Assembly: GCA_024516035.1 (NCBI GenBank)
Contig: CM044957.1
Coordinates: forward strand, 15,510,564 to 15,574,563
Length of the DNA: 64,000 bases
Source: Bactericera cockerelli
Lineage: Eukaryota; Arthropoda; Insecta; Hemiptera; Triozidae
Direction of reading: 5' to 3'
A program made the translations under genes and the position numbers. This document shows, piece by piece, positions 1-10,824 of the stretch. How positions within the stretch are numbered: the stretch's first letter is position 1; every line of letters starts with the position of its first letter. Under the pieces are notes generated by a model. That model was not told the DNA's origin. It saw only the letters and a program-made list of their open reading frames with translations, and did not search any database.

Positions 1-17
1 CTTATACAAATTTCAAC

Positions 18-178
18 ATCTCGTGACGCTGGCTTTTCCCGGCCCCACTCAGGCTGGGTGAGGTCAATGTGAGTAGCAGGTTTGTGAGTTTCCTGCGAAT
101 GGAGGGTAAAACCCCCGTCGTGATATGACCATGGCAGTTGAAAGCGACGTTAAAACCCCACTTAAAAAAAAAAAAAAA
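18..178 (+). repeat. 5S-rRNA-derived SINE, 3' part with poly(A)
   Basis: Starts in the last bases of the 5S-like head (TCGTGACGCTGGCTT), then the family body (GGCCCCACTCAGGCTGGGTG .. CCCCCGTCGTGATATGACC) and an A-run at about 163-178. Tail-to-tail with the next copy. Confidence 0.8.
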
Positions 179-240
179 ATTTCAACAATTAGGTACCACT
201 TGTGATAGACAATGGCGAAAGAATTTTGGCTCATTAATAG

Positions 241-509
241 TATTTTTTTTTTTTAATTTGGGTGCTACCGTCGCTTTCAATTGCATGGTAATATGACAAC
301 GGGGGTTTTACCCTCCTTTCGCTGGAAACTCACAAACCATTTATTCAAGTTAGCCTCACCCATCATGAGTGTGGGGCTGGAAACAGCCAGCATCACGAGG
401 TTTCGAATTTGAATAGTCACCCATCCACGTCCTAACCTCCCTGGACGTTGCTTAACTTCAGTGACACAACAAGAACTGGTGGATGCAACGTGCCATCTAT
501 GCAGGCTGT
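241..509 (-). repeat. 5S-rRNA-derived SINE, minus strand
   Basis: Poly(T) at 241-255, body, then a diverged 5S-like head (CACCCATCCACGTCCTAACC..TTGCTTAACTTC) ending near 509. Inverted relative to the copy at 18-178. The ORF starting at 448 is inside it and not a gene. Confidence 0.8.
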
Positions 510-624
510 TAGTATAGTATTAATACCTACTTGGGACCGAATTATAAATAGGATTACAACAAAGATGAGCCACAGACTCTTCAAGTCGGAGTTTCAACCA
601 ATCACAGAGTACTGTACGAGTGAT

Positions 625-735
625 GATCGATTAATTGGTAGTAATCGATTAATTACAAGTCGATTAGTTACTAATCGATTACGATTATCGGAATCGTTTC
701 TAATCGATTATATCGATTTCCAACTAATCAAAGCA
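625..735. other. cluster of TAATCGATTA-type palindromes
   Basis: Within about 110 bp, ATCGATTA-like octamers recur on both strands (GATCGATTAATT, TAATCGATTAATTAC, TAATCGATTACG, TAATCGATTATATCGAT). It could be the end of a hAT-like element, as in the MITE at 13234, or homeodomain-type sites. No terminal repeats were found. Confidence 0.4.
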
Positions 736-1176
736 TCATTATACTGTATTCCGACTTAAGGGGTAGCTTATCTTATTCTCTGATTTGGCACGTAAGCTCT
801 TCACTAATTTTGGAGCGCACTGAGAAACAGAATGTACTAAAGAGGGTTCGAGAGGTAATGGTGCAATATCAGGAACGTGATTACACGCCGGAAATAATAG
901 AACGGAAGAATTTGTGGTGTTTTTATTTCTGAAATTCAAGTTATGTATGTACCATTTGTTTCACTTATAACATCATTCAGCAGTTACGAAGAAATTCCTC
1001 TCCAAAATCATTTTGCTCTTTGAATATTCAAACAACAGTATTATACCACACCATACACTTATAGGCACATTAAAACCTCCCATTTAAATGTTTATCTACT
1101 TTACTCCAATCTAAAAGCTTGAATCAGCCACGTTTAATACACCAGTTCTCGATCTTTCACTGAAGTAAAGCAATGT

Positions 1177-1412
1177 CCACCGAGGTTAGGTCTAGGATAG
1201 GTGACCACTCGAAATCGAACCCTCAAGCCAACCCAGGTTGGGGCAGACTTTTCGAACAGAAAATTCTATTCCCTTCGAACACGTGAGGCTGGGCATTTCC
1301 GGCATTACCCAGGCTGCGTGAGGTTAATATGGGTAGCTGGTACGATTCCCTGCAAATTGAGGGTAAAACTCCCGTCCTGACTATCTCAAATAAGGACGTT
1401 AAAATTAATAGA
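1177..1412 (+). repeat. diverged 5S-rRNA-derived SINE
   Basis: Recognisable pieces in order: CCACCGAGGTTAGG..AGGTGACCACTCG (5S C-box region), then GTGAGGCTGGGCATTTCCGGC..CAGGCTGCGTGAGGTTAATATG..GAGGGTAAAACTCCCGTCCTG. Confidence 0.6.
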
Positions 1413-3019
1413 ATCAACTGACCACAATAGGTCGAATAGAGGTCGGTGTGATAATTGATGGGACTTCTCTTGTGGAACTCCTACCAGTCTATAATAATAA
1501 ATCCCTACAAATCTACCTGTTTTAAGAAACGTTCACCAAGTTGAAGTTGAATTAGAGAGTCCAGCATTTTTTTAAAAGTTAACAAGCTCGTTGTGGCCCA
1601 AATACTATGAAGTAGGCAAATTTCATGATATCAAACATACCTAACTACCAAATGTCATTTAAATTGGAGCGTCCTTTGTTGATCTGTTTTGGGGTGTTGC
1701 GTCACAATAAGGCAAATTATATACGAAATAGAATAGAATAGAATAGAATAGAATAGAATAGAATAGAATAGAATATACCTTGTTTATACTGCCGAGGTAA
1801 GACTGAAAAGTCCCTTTACTCCAGCAGTCAAACAGGTCTTATATATTTTATGGAATAAATGGGAAATTTTATGGGAAATAGTCGAGTTAGAACTAAGACC
1901 TTTACTTGATTCGGTGAGTAATTAGAAACGATTGAAACATTTTATGTTCCTTACGCCCCTGAACAAAATGCAATTTAAAAGCTTTCGCTATATTGTGTCG
2001 GACCAAGGCTAATATGAAAACAATGATTATGCAATATGCATTGTGTATACAGAACAATTCAAATCCAACTTGGCATTCTTTTAGTAAAATTCATCAAAAC
2101 AATGAGAATTGTAAACAAAACAAAATAGTTGCAGCTTTTAGATAGCTTGGTAAATAGCTTTTGAAACATTTTATATTCAATTATTGTCGAATGTAATTAC
2201 GTATCACCGTTTTTCAGCTGTAAATTATCTTGTTCACAATAGTTTAATATTATTTTGTTCAACGAATCGTTTTCAATTCAATGGAAAATTTAGTTTTTAT
2301 TTCGCTTGTATAATATTATCTTAGTATAACGTAAATACACTGCCAATTATGAATGGATATTCTTGAAAAGGAAATTGATATCTGTTTATTTATTTATCCG
2401 TTAATATAGTCCTCTATAGACTCTATACGATACCACATGCCTTGGCCGATCAGGACCATCAAACTTTGACTCTTTTCAAAATAATATATATACGTACAGG
2501 TATACCCAGAAATATTTTATCCTCACTCCAAGATTTTCCATTCCATAAATAGATAGGTTATGTCAAAATTTTCAAATTTGTAATTGAAAACCATTTTAAT
2601 CCCCCAACACGGCAGGATTAATTATGTCGTAAATATAAATATGATTGTTTTCGTTGGTAATATCCATCGTTTATGGTCCTATCCTGAAGGTGGGGCGAAT
2701 CTGTTCATCACAACATTTGTTTGGTACAGTTTATTCTATTCTCTCAGATCTCATGTAGGACGTAATAATAATAGAAGCCAAATAAAAATGGCTTAGGATG
2801 GGTCCTCTGTACACAAAAAAAATGAAAAATAAAACAAATGATATATTATTATTATTAATAAGATTGGTTTTTGGCTTTCAAACCTAATAGACATGAATTG
2901 TCATATTCTTGTCATATTTGTTTAATTCAGAATGAGGTAGGACTGGTTGAAGGTAATAATTTAATAAACTTATGTAATTATACAGTCATAATATTCAAAA
3001 TAGTATCGTCTTATTTATT
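1413..3019. other. AT-rich stretch without genes; (GAATA)n microsatellite
   Basis: I see no gene. A (GAATA)n run of about ten units lies at 1724-1774. TACACTGCCAATTATGAATGG near 2337 matches the start of the repeat family at 35574 and 41309. Confidence 0.5.
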
Positions 3020-3950
3020 CTGTCCGACTAGGACTTATATGTCCCGGGCTCCGCCCGCGGTACGGTAAGAAATATTGAAAAATACTTCCGATATATTCAG
3101 GATGCTCGGAAGTAAAGCCTTTCCTTAGAAACAAATACAAGAGTAGCACTGTTTCAGCTTTTGGCTACCCGCACAGAACACCACGTTTGTGAAGGGTCAT
3201 AAATTTTAGGTTTTCATTTCTAGTGGCGGAGCTCTATTCCGTTGTACAGTACACTTAATTGGCCATTAAGTTCCTCACTTAATTCCTCCATTAGAAAGAC
3301 GAATGGAGGGTAACACCCCCGTCGTGATATGACCATGCAGTTGAGAGCGACATTAAACCCAAATTAAAAAGGAAAACTGTTCGGTGAACCGGCGAAAAAT
3401 GGTGCATTCAAATCTCTCTGATACTGATATAGACCACCTCAGTTGCTGGATTGATAAGTTAGCGGACTAGACTGGAGGTCAGTGGTTCGAGTCAGTCCCG
3501 ATCATCGAGAATATTTATAATTTTGAATAATAGTAACGTCAATTTTTTTGGCTACGTCTCTTTCAACTGAGGCATGGTCATATCAGGACGGGGATTTTGC
3601 TTTCGATTCGCTGCCTGGAAACTGAATACGCTGTCTAACAGTGTTTCCACTCTTGTGTTTAAAACAAATCAGATAACCCTCTCTCTACTTCCTAATTTTT
3701 CTTCTTGGTTTACCTACACGGTATGACCACGTGCACTGGTAGTCAAGTGGTGCGCTAGTCTGGTGATCCAGGTAGCCTAGGGATCCGTTGGTTTGAATCC
3801 TACCCTCATTAATTTGAGTTTGACCACATAATAATAAGACTCTGAGCGTTATGTGGTAGAAAGTGCTCTGAGCATTAACCTCGCCTGGTGGTTACCTTCC
3901 ACTAAAGAGTGTTATTATATTTATTATTATTATTAATATTATTGTTATTA
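3020..3950. repeat. mosaic of SINE fragments
   Basis: Contains a GC-rich repeat end (CCCGGGCTCCGCCCGCGG, 3042-3060), 5S-SINE body fragments at about 3298-3375 (plus) and 3545-3630 (minus), a tRNA-like piece at 3430-3510, and at 3731-3945 a tRNA-headed SINE (GTGCACTGGTAGTCAAGTGG .. GGTTACCTTCCACTAAAGAG) ending in (ATT)n. The last family recurs at 16231 and, inverted, at 43428. Confidence 0.65.
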
Positions 3951-4977
3951 TTATAATTATGGCATAAATAACCAAGATACATATATTTATTCATATCTGT
4001 ACAGCACAACCAACATCAAAAATAAACAATATTTTTTAGACATAGGCTACTTTATAAAATTAAATTCCAAATTATTATTATTATTTTTATTATTATTACA
4101 CAGTACGCCACTGTTTCGCCAACGAAAGTATATAAAATCATACTCCCCGCTCTACATTACAAGCACCCCAGTCCCTTACGTGGTCACACATGTGCCTGGT
4201 GTGCAATATTCGGTGCTTATTTTCTTTGAAAAGGGTCGTGCCATTGAGACAAGTTTTCCCGTTGCAACTCTCCTAGGAGACTTTAGAATTGAACAAAGAT
4301 CTTTATTTGTGACCAATGGGTTGTTTGATATTAATTCAAATCTCTTTTTTTATAGTACATTTAGCCCAATTTTTATCACTACAATTTATATACATATGTG
4401 ATATTCAACCCCCAAGCAACCTAAAACGATCGTTTCGTTTTTATTTGTACTCATCAGTTAGGCATAGCTGATTATTAATTTAAAGTTAGTTGTTTTTTAG
4501 CCTTGTAAGCAAATTACTTACATTGAAAAAAACAATTATAATATTTGTGAGGGAACCTTACACAGACAGTTAAAAAGAGAGAGGAAGAAGAGATAGAGAG
4601 AAGAAGAAAAATAATGGCATAATTATTATTCAAAAAAGCAGGTAGGTATTTACTTTCCAATCCTTCATGAGGCTTTTTTTTTGCAGACACATCATGTGAC
4701 GTTTTTCTGACGTTCTAAAATAACTTTTTTAATTATGTATGTCCGTACCTATGTACTTATGTATGTGTTTTTTTTTTCAGTTTTGCTGTATTATGGTATG
4801 GAGATGATGTATTGATGGGATATTGTTTGCTCCCAGCTAATTTTGCATCAAAGGTGGAATAAATTTCCCTTCGATACCTTTGTTTCAAAAACAAAATTTC
4901 CCCGGTAGCTCTTCAAAAAAAAATTCCGGTATATACTGTTAAAATCGTCTACAGCCATTCATGTTGAGTTCATAAGA
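3951..4977. other. AT-rich intergenic or downstream DNA, nothing recognised
   Basis: Only short ATT and purine-rich runs (GAGAGAGGAAGAAGAG near 4577). The 73-codon ORF at 4180 has no recognisable domain. Confidence 0.4.
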
Positions 4978-5158
4978 TTCATAAGGGTTGAGTGGAAGAG
5001 ATTGCCATAGGCAATAACCCCGCCCTTTAGTTAGGACATATGTATATATTTTGTTTATTTTTTTCTTGTTTATATTATTAATATTGTCAATTTTATATTT
5101 AATTTTTACCATTATTTGTCTGTACATAAATATGTATGTTCTACTAATAAAGAGTTTC
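4978..5158 (+). repeat. LINE 3' end (5'-truncated)
   Basis: Shares with 30705-30872 the run GAGATTGCCATAGGCAATAACCCCGCC..TTAGTTAGGACATAT and the end TACTAATAAAGAGTTT, which contains an AATAAA signal. This looks like the 3' UTR of a Jockey/CR1-type non-LTR retrotransposon. Confidence 0.6.
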
Positions 5159-5827
5159 TAAATAAATAAATAAGATAAAGTTGGACATTACTAGTTGAGT
5201 CTGTAAAGTCAGGTGAAATTTGGTAGTACACAGGATTGTTTACATAGGTAATATATCGTTCTTTAATTAGTTCACATGCAAGGCAACCTTGGTGTATAAT
5301 TATAATTATATATTATTATGTGTAGGATTATAAAATTAAATGAAGGGCAAAACCTCGATAATGTTTAAAATAGTAGGTGGGTATTAGTAAACTCTCTTTT
5401 TTCCCCTGTATTACAAAGGGTCGAATTTTTGCTGAGGGCGAAATAGGAAATACCTATAGGTACATGGGAGAAAATCTAAAAAAAAAGTTGCTCAGGAGGT
5501 TATGAAACGTCCAGAATTAATACTTCCGATTTCTAATATTAGAAATTTTTCCGAAGTAATAATGATGAGAAAATACTAAATAGATGGGTGGAAGAAAGAA
5601 AAGGTATAGGATGAGAGGAAAAGTTGGAAGTTAAGGATGGAGGTAGGAGTTGGAACTGTGGATGGCAATGTGGAAAGCTTAGATAGCAATTATGAAAGAA
5701 AGCTCCAGTATTTGTTGAGGCTTCAATGTTCAATATGGAAGTTGGAGGAATGGGACTTAGGCCGGTCATAATAACGTAGGTAATATCAATCAGAATCAGG
5801 TTGGTATCGCTAATTGCTAGTTACACG
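5159..5827. other. no gene; copy of a 3' stem-loop repeat tail
   Basis: At 5470-5560 is the tail of a dispersed family ending in the hairpin CCGATTTCTAATATTAG..CCGAAGTAATAATG (see 35574-36012). Otherwise unremarkable. Confidence 0.5.
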
Positions 5828-6041
5828 ATCAATTGTTTGTAAGGGATACCTTCCGAGGCGCTCGTGTTGAACCAGCACCTAAATAGGAAGTATTGTCACT
5901 TCTCGCCCATCAGAAGGAACGCATACCATACTACGGGATGGGCAAACCACAACACAGACCACAAGCTTCTACAGTAGGTACCTACTGTTTCATGGCTACA
6001 AAATAAAACAGGCTGTGAAAATCATCTTTAAAAAAAAAATC
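5828..6041 (+). repeat. poly(A) SINE, 5'-truncated copy
   Basis: Body GTTTGTAAGGGATACCTTCCG..CGCTCGTGTTGA..CAGCACCTAAAT..TACAGTAGGTACCTACTGTTTCATGGCTAC and an A-run at the end. It matches the tRNA-headed copy at 40065-40362. Confidence 0.75.
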
Positions 6042-6708
6042 CATGCCTTTTTAGTGTCCTTATAATAAAGAAGGAAACCCAAAATTAAAGTACCTAGGTA
6101 ATGTAATGAAATCCCCCAAATTTTTGAGAGTCACCAGTGGGGAAATCGACCGCTTTTGGCGTCTCCGGCTACAGGATTTTAGGCAATATGAGTAGGTTTT
6201 TGGTGACTAAAATGAGTTTTAAAAAAATCTAAAAATATTTTTAAAATTGTAATGCCTCATCGTTTCATGTTCGATTTTAGTTCCAAGATAAGACAAAGGT
6301 TTCCTTCTATTTATTTTATGACGTCCTTAAGTCTGACCTGAGCTCTCTTCTAAACTTTCGGAGTTAATACAGGCCCTGAAGAGTCCAACTCCTCCTTTTG
6401 AAATGCCACAATTCTCCAATAGTGTACACCTGACGTTGACGATATAATTTGTTTGACCTCACAGATGATGGGTTTCTTGAACTTATGAAGTTTTCCTATT
6501 AACTGAGGAGTCACAAGTTTCATGTTTACTTTTAAAAAATGGGTGTTTCAAAGTCTCGTGACTTGTGTGGAAGCTTGCTTTTGGCGTTCTTCTTATCCTT
6601 TCACTTTGCTATTTTCTAAACATACTTGGGGTTGGCATTTTTCAACTTCTTCTTCACGGTTGGATGTCAGAACTAAAGTGCTGGACCCGACCCCTGGAAT
6701 GCCATAGT

Positions 6709-7400
6709 GGAATACCTGGATATGTGGAATACCTGGATGTGAGGAATACCTGGATGTGTGGAATACCTGGATGTGTGGAATACCTGGATGTGTGGAATAC
6801 CTGGATGTGTGGAATACCTGGATGTGTGGAATACCTGGATGTGTGGAATACCTGGATGTGTGGAATACCTGGATGTGTGGAATACCTGGATGTGTGGAAT
6901 ACCTGGATGTGTGGAATACCTGGATGTGTGGAATACCTGGATGTGAGGAATACCTGGATGTGTGGAATACCTGGATGTGTGGAATACCTGGATGTGTGGA
7001 ATACCTGGATGTGTTGAATACCTGGATGTGTGGAATACCTGGGTATGTGGAATACCTGGATGTGTGGAATACCTGGATGTGTGGAATACCTGGGTATGTG
7101 GAATACCTGGATGTGTGGAATACCTGGATGTGTTGAATACCTGGATGTGTGGAATACCTGGGTATGTGGAATACCTGGATGTGTGGAATACCTGGATGTG
7201 TGGAATACCTGGATATGTGGAATACCTGGATGTGTGGAATACCTGGATGTGTGGAATACCTGGATGTGTGGAATACCTGAATGTGTGGAATACCTGGATG
7301 TGTGGAATACCTGGATGTGTGGAATACCTGGATGTGTGGAATACCTGGATGTGTGGAATATCTGGATATGTGGAATATCTGGATATGTGGAATACCTGGA
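6709..7400. repeat. 17-bp minisatellite, about 40 copies
   Basis: Tandem TGTGGAATACCTGGATG with sparse variants. Because 17 is not a multiple of three and the unit contains no stop in most frames, long overlapping ORFs appear on both strands. They are artefacts. Confidence 0.9.
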
Positions 7401-7520
7401 ACTTGGGACTCAAACCACCGACCTCCAGATTAGGTACAACTCCCGCGTATCGATTAAGCTAGTGAAAGACAATCGCACTCACCTTGAAAGCCTCCCGGAA
7501 CTTGTTGGACATGATGCTAA

Positions 7521-7664
7521 AGTTATCATATCTGTGTTAATCACTTTGGTGATATCACAACTACTCAAACTCGCTTTGCTAAATCTACGCTGAAACCGGG
7601 ACTTGAACCACCGACCTCCAGGTTACAAGTCCGTCGCCTTATCGATCAAGCTACTGAGGTCGGT
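7521..7664 (-). repeat. tRNA-headed SINE, CCGACCTCAGTAG family
   Basis: Minus-strand copy of a SINE whose head reads ACCGACCTCAGTAGCTTGAT..GGTCGGTGGTTCAAGTCCCGG (tRNA A/B-box-like) with a tail ATATGATAACT. It abuts a duplicated exon 5 fragment. Confidence 0.75.
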
Positions 7665-7876
7665 CACCTTGAAAGCTACTCACCTTGAAAGCCTCCCGGA
7701 ACTTGTTTGACATGACCTCCTGCGTATCAATTAAGCTAGTGAAAGACAAAATCGCACTCACCTTGAAAGCCTCCCGGAACAGGTTGGACATGACCTCCCG
7801 CGTATCGATTAAGCTACTGAAAGACAATCGCACTCACCTTGAAAGCCTCCCGGAACTTGTTGGACATGATGCTATA

Positions 7877-8019
7877 GTTATCATATCTGTGTTAATCGCT
7901 TTCGTGATATCACAACTGCTCAAACTCGCTTTACTAAATCTACGCTGAAACCGGGACTTGAACCACCGACCTCGAGGTTACAAGTCCGGCGCCTTATCGA
8001 TCAAGCTACTGAGGTCGGT
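7877..8019 (-). repeat. tRNA-headed SINE, CCGACCTCAGTAG family
   Basis: Second copy in the exon 5 cluster, nearly identical to the 7521-7664 copy. It starts directly after an exon 5 fragment and ends about 20 bp from the real exon 5 donor. Confidence 0.75.
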
Positions 8020-8038
8020 CACCTTGAAAGCTACTCAC

Positions 8039-8264
8039 CTTGAAAGCCTCCGGAACTTGTTGGACATGATGCTATAGAGGAAAGGGTTGACCGCGGGCGA
8101 CAGGTAGTAGAGGATGCCGCTGATGGTGGACAGGATGTCGTAGAGGTCTACCAGATGGGGGGGCGCCTCATGGGCGTTCTCGTACATCAGGTAGAGCTTG
8201 AAGGCGAAGATGCGCTGGGCGTGGAAGGGGCCCCAGCAGATGAAGAATGCAACCACCACGGCAA
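8039..8264 (-). CDS. PK-R: pyrokinin receptor-like GPCR, exon 5 (TM6, TM7), frameshifted near its 3' end
   Basis: The exon starts after acceptor CTCGCCCACAG, completes the split Ile codon and encodes AVVVAFFICWGPFHAQR (TM6), an ECL3, then SGILYYLSPAVNPFLYSIMSNKFR (TM7 with NPxxY). After R the frame runs out as RLSR-stop, because the exon reads CCTCCGG where four partial copies just downstream read CCTCCCGG. With the extra C the exon would end EAFK in phase 0 at AAG|GTGAGT, as expected for the family. The lost base near 8051 is either an assembly or sequencing error in a short C run, or a real frameshift. Both splice junctions lie in local duplications. A C-terminal exon is missing. Confidence 0.85.
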
Positions 8265-8425
8265 CTGTGGGCGAGGAGAAAGTATGATTAGAAACTACCA
8301 CGGCAACTGTGGGCGGGATGAGGAGAAAGTGTGATTAGGGACACACCAGTGGAGCGCAAGTGCGTGAAGAATGCAACTACCACGGCAACTGTGGGCGAGA
8401 TGAGGAGAAAGTATGATTAGGAAGG
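8265..8425 (-). repeat. duplicated exon 5 acceptor region
   Basis: The junction segment (plus-strand ACCACGGCAACTGTGGGCG..GGAGAAAGT.TGATTAG) occurs at the real acceptor and again 42 bp and 124 bp further upstream in the transcript sense. All three keep the polypyrimidine tract and CCCACAG|TTGCCGTGG. The second acceptor (exon start at 8306) is in frame and open, adding 14 codons. The third is not a multiple of three away. Confidence 0.8.
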
Positions 8426-10050
8426 ATAGAGACGTCAATACAAGAGCGTGAAAGGATGAAAAAATAGAGATGTCAATACAATACAATTCCATATAGGTAG
8501 TAGATACCTAACAGGTACTCTGATTGATCCTGATATACCAATACAGACAATTGTCTCCATTGGAGACAATGGGAGTGGGGTGTGACGAGGGAAAGAAATG
8601 GATTCAGGAGATAGGAAAAAAGATGATAGAGAAGACAGGGAACACACAATCAATGAGTCACCAAGTATCAAAAATAAGCATGACAATCCAGAGAGGTAAT
8701 GCTGCCAGCGTGTTGGGAGCATTGCCATCAGAAGAATTGACTTCAATGTTCTATCTGTAACTTTTAAACAATACAATAATGTCTTTATCTTGCAAGAATG
8801 GGACTGTAAATAAATGTAAGGTCCCTTTACTCTCACATTCTGAACAACGTCTCATTTATCATTTTATTGGTGTGAAATACAATAATATTGAACAGAATAT
8901 GCCTAGCAAATGAGAACCAGAAAATTAGCACTTGGGGTAAACATTATTTTACAAAATGTTTAGCACTACAAACATTTTACCTATGCTTGATGATTATAAA
9001 TGAATGCTTTTCATTGACTAAACGTTTACCTAATTCGCACTTCTTAGGTAAGTAGGTAGGTAGGTACTCTTAATTTTTAAGGAGTCATATTAGTTTTAAT
9101 AATCATTATGCTGGATGAGATATATTAGGCTGTCAAAAGAGATTTGAAATCAATGTTTCTGATTGGATTTGTTTGGTCTGCAAATCATTCTTTCTTCCAC
9201 TGTTCAAAATACCTACACATTAATGTTTTATCATGAACAACTCTAAAGGTTTCTTTCCCAGATAATAAATCTCCTATGCTTGCTTTTGATTGGGTTTCTT
9301 TTTCCGATTCAAACAATAAATCATCTCTATGAAGTAAGATGGTATCAATAAATAATAGTTTGCAGCGGAAGTTAGGAATGCTTCAAATTCATCCCGATAG
9401 TGTTGGAGGAAGAAGCTACCTTCTTCTCTCCACCCTCATTATTCCACTTTCATCTGGGTGAGGTTTTATCTTCTTGGGTTCTGATCTTCTCTAACCTTCT
9501 TTTTAAAGCTCCCCTCCTTTCCCGTTTTTCAAAAGATTTACCCAATCTCCATTTTACCTTTGGCATGTGTCCCATTCTTTTCCCCATTTCCAAGTCCTTT
9601 ATGTTCCTCTTTGTTTCGTTTTATTCTGACAGGGATTCTTAAAATTAATGAGCTATTTGAACTGTAAAAACGTCAGAATGAAAGTCAGGCCTTTAAGTAT
9701 TGGAGCAAAAGCTCCAGGACGCAGTCAGAGTATAGAAGATTAAAGGCCCTTTTCGCCGAATTTAAAGTACTCAAGGAATGTTGTTTACTTGTCAATCAAA
9801 TCCGTAGTAGATACAGTAGAACCTCGATATAATGAAACGGAAGGGAAACACCATTTTCGTTGTAACGAGGTTTATAAAGCACAAAACAAAATGAGACTAG
9901 AATATTGTGTATTAGATAGGGTTCTATTATTTCCGATCGAGGTGACTTGAAATAGAATTTCTATTGCACAAACTTAATTTCTATTTTACCTACATAATAT
10001 TAAGGTAATGATGTTACTTTGTATTTGAAAGAAACCTACATATCTACTGT
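8426..10050. other. intron 4, no recognised element
   Basis: AT-rich, with TAGGTAGG runs near 9048-9065. The ORFs here carry no domain I recognise. Confidence 0.4.
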
Positions 10051-10189
10051 GCGACCTCAGTAGTTCGATCAATAAGGCGGCGGACTTGTAACCTGGAGGT
10101 CGGTGGTTCAAGTCCCGGTTTCAGCATAGATTTAGTGAATCGAGGTTGAGTAGTTGTGATATGACGAAAGCGATCAACACAAATATCAT
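10051..10189 (+). repeat. tRNA-headed SINE, CCGACCTCAGTAG family
   Basis: Plus-strand copy with the head GACCTCAGTAGTTCGAT, B-box-like GGTTCAAGTCCC and tail ending AACACAAATATCATG. Confidence 0.75.
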
Positions 10190-10419
10190 GACTTTTAAAT
10201 AACTTTAAACTGAAAATACCAAGTATGTTAAAAAGTCAACATGTTTTTTCGGTGTTGCTTCTCAGCTGTTCTGAAAATTGTCCAGAGCTCGAAGTCAGAG
10301 AACTAATCAGATAGGTACGTAATTTACCTTTTTAGCTTTCGAAAAATAGTTTCGGAAGTAATAAATGAGTCACATAACTGAGACTAAATTGAATATTTAT
10401 CTGGTTATTTAACTAGTAT

Positions 10420-10564
10420 GCAAGTTATCATATTTGTGTTAATCACTTTCGTGATATCACAACTACTCAAACTCGCTTTACTAAATCTACGCTGAAACCC
10501 GGACTCGAACCACCGACATCCAGGTTACAAATCCGCCGCCTTATAGATCAAACTACTGAGGTCG
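10420..10564 (-). repeat. tRNA-headed SINE with target-site duplication
   Basis: Minus-strand copy of the same family flanked by a direct repeat TTTAACTAGTAT on both sides (near 10408 and 10565), which marks retroposition. Confidence 0.8.
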
Positions 10565-10824
10565 GTTTTTAACTAGTATATATTTACAATTATACATATA
10601 ACATATATACCTAGTTAAATAATACTTATGCATAGAACGTCGAAATAGAACGACTTCACTTCATCTCATTACCCATTCAAATAGGAAGTGACAATTCTAG
10701 TGAAAAATTGCAACTAGTCGAATAATGCTTATCCGAGAACCTAAATAGCACAACCCCCCTCGCCTCCTCCCTTCCCCACCTTTGTTCCCCTGCTTCTTTC
10801 CTTTCGTCGTCCGGAGAATGAGTG

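Larger units (their letters stand above)
7405..8038 (-). repeat. cluster of duplicated exon 5 ends joined to SINE fragments
   Basis: Four extra partial copies of the exon 5 3' end, about 30-40 bp each and reading MSNKFREAFK|GTGAGT on the minus strand, end at about 7483, 7684, 7762 and 7838. They are separated by tRNA-SINE pieces. All keep the donor GT and the CCCGG lost in the real exon. The cluster lies immediately 3' of exon 5. Confidence 0.8.

Noticed and set aside
6565..7593. Several overlapping ORFs on both strands
   Set aside because: The 17-bp unit lacks stops in its frames, so ORFs arise automatically.
1..8038. C-terminal exon of the receptor
   Set aside because: Looked for an exon with acceptor in phase 0 and a helix-8/C-tail-like sequence on the minus strand; no convincing candidate.
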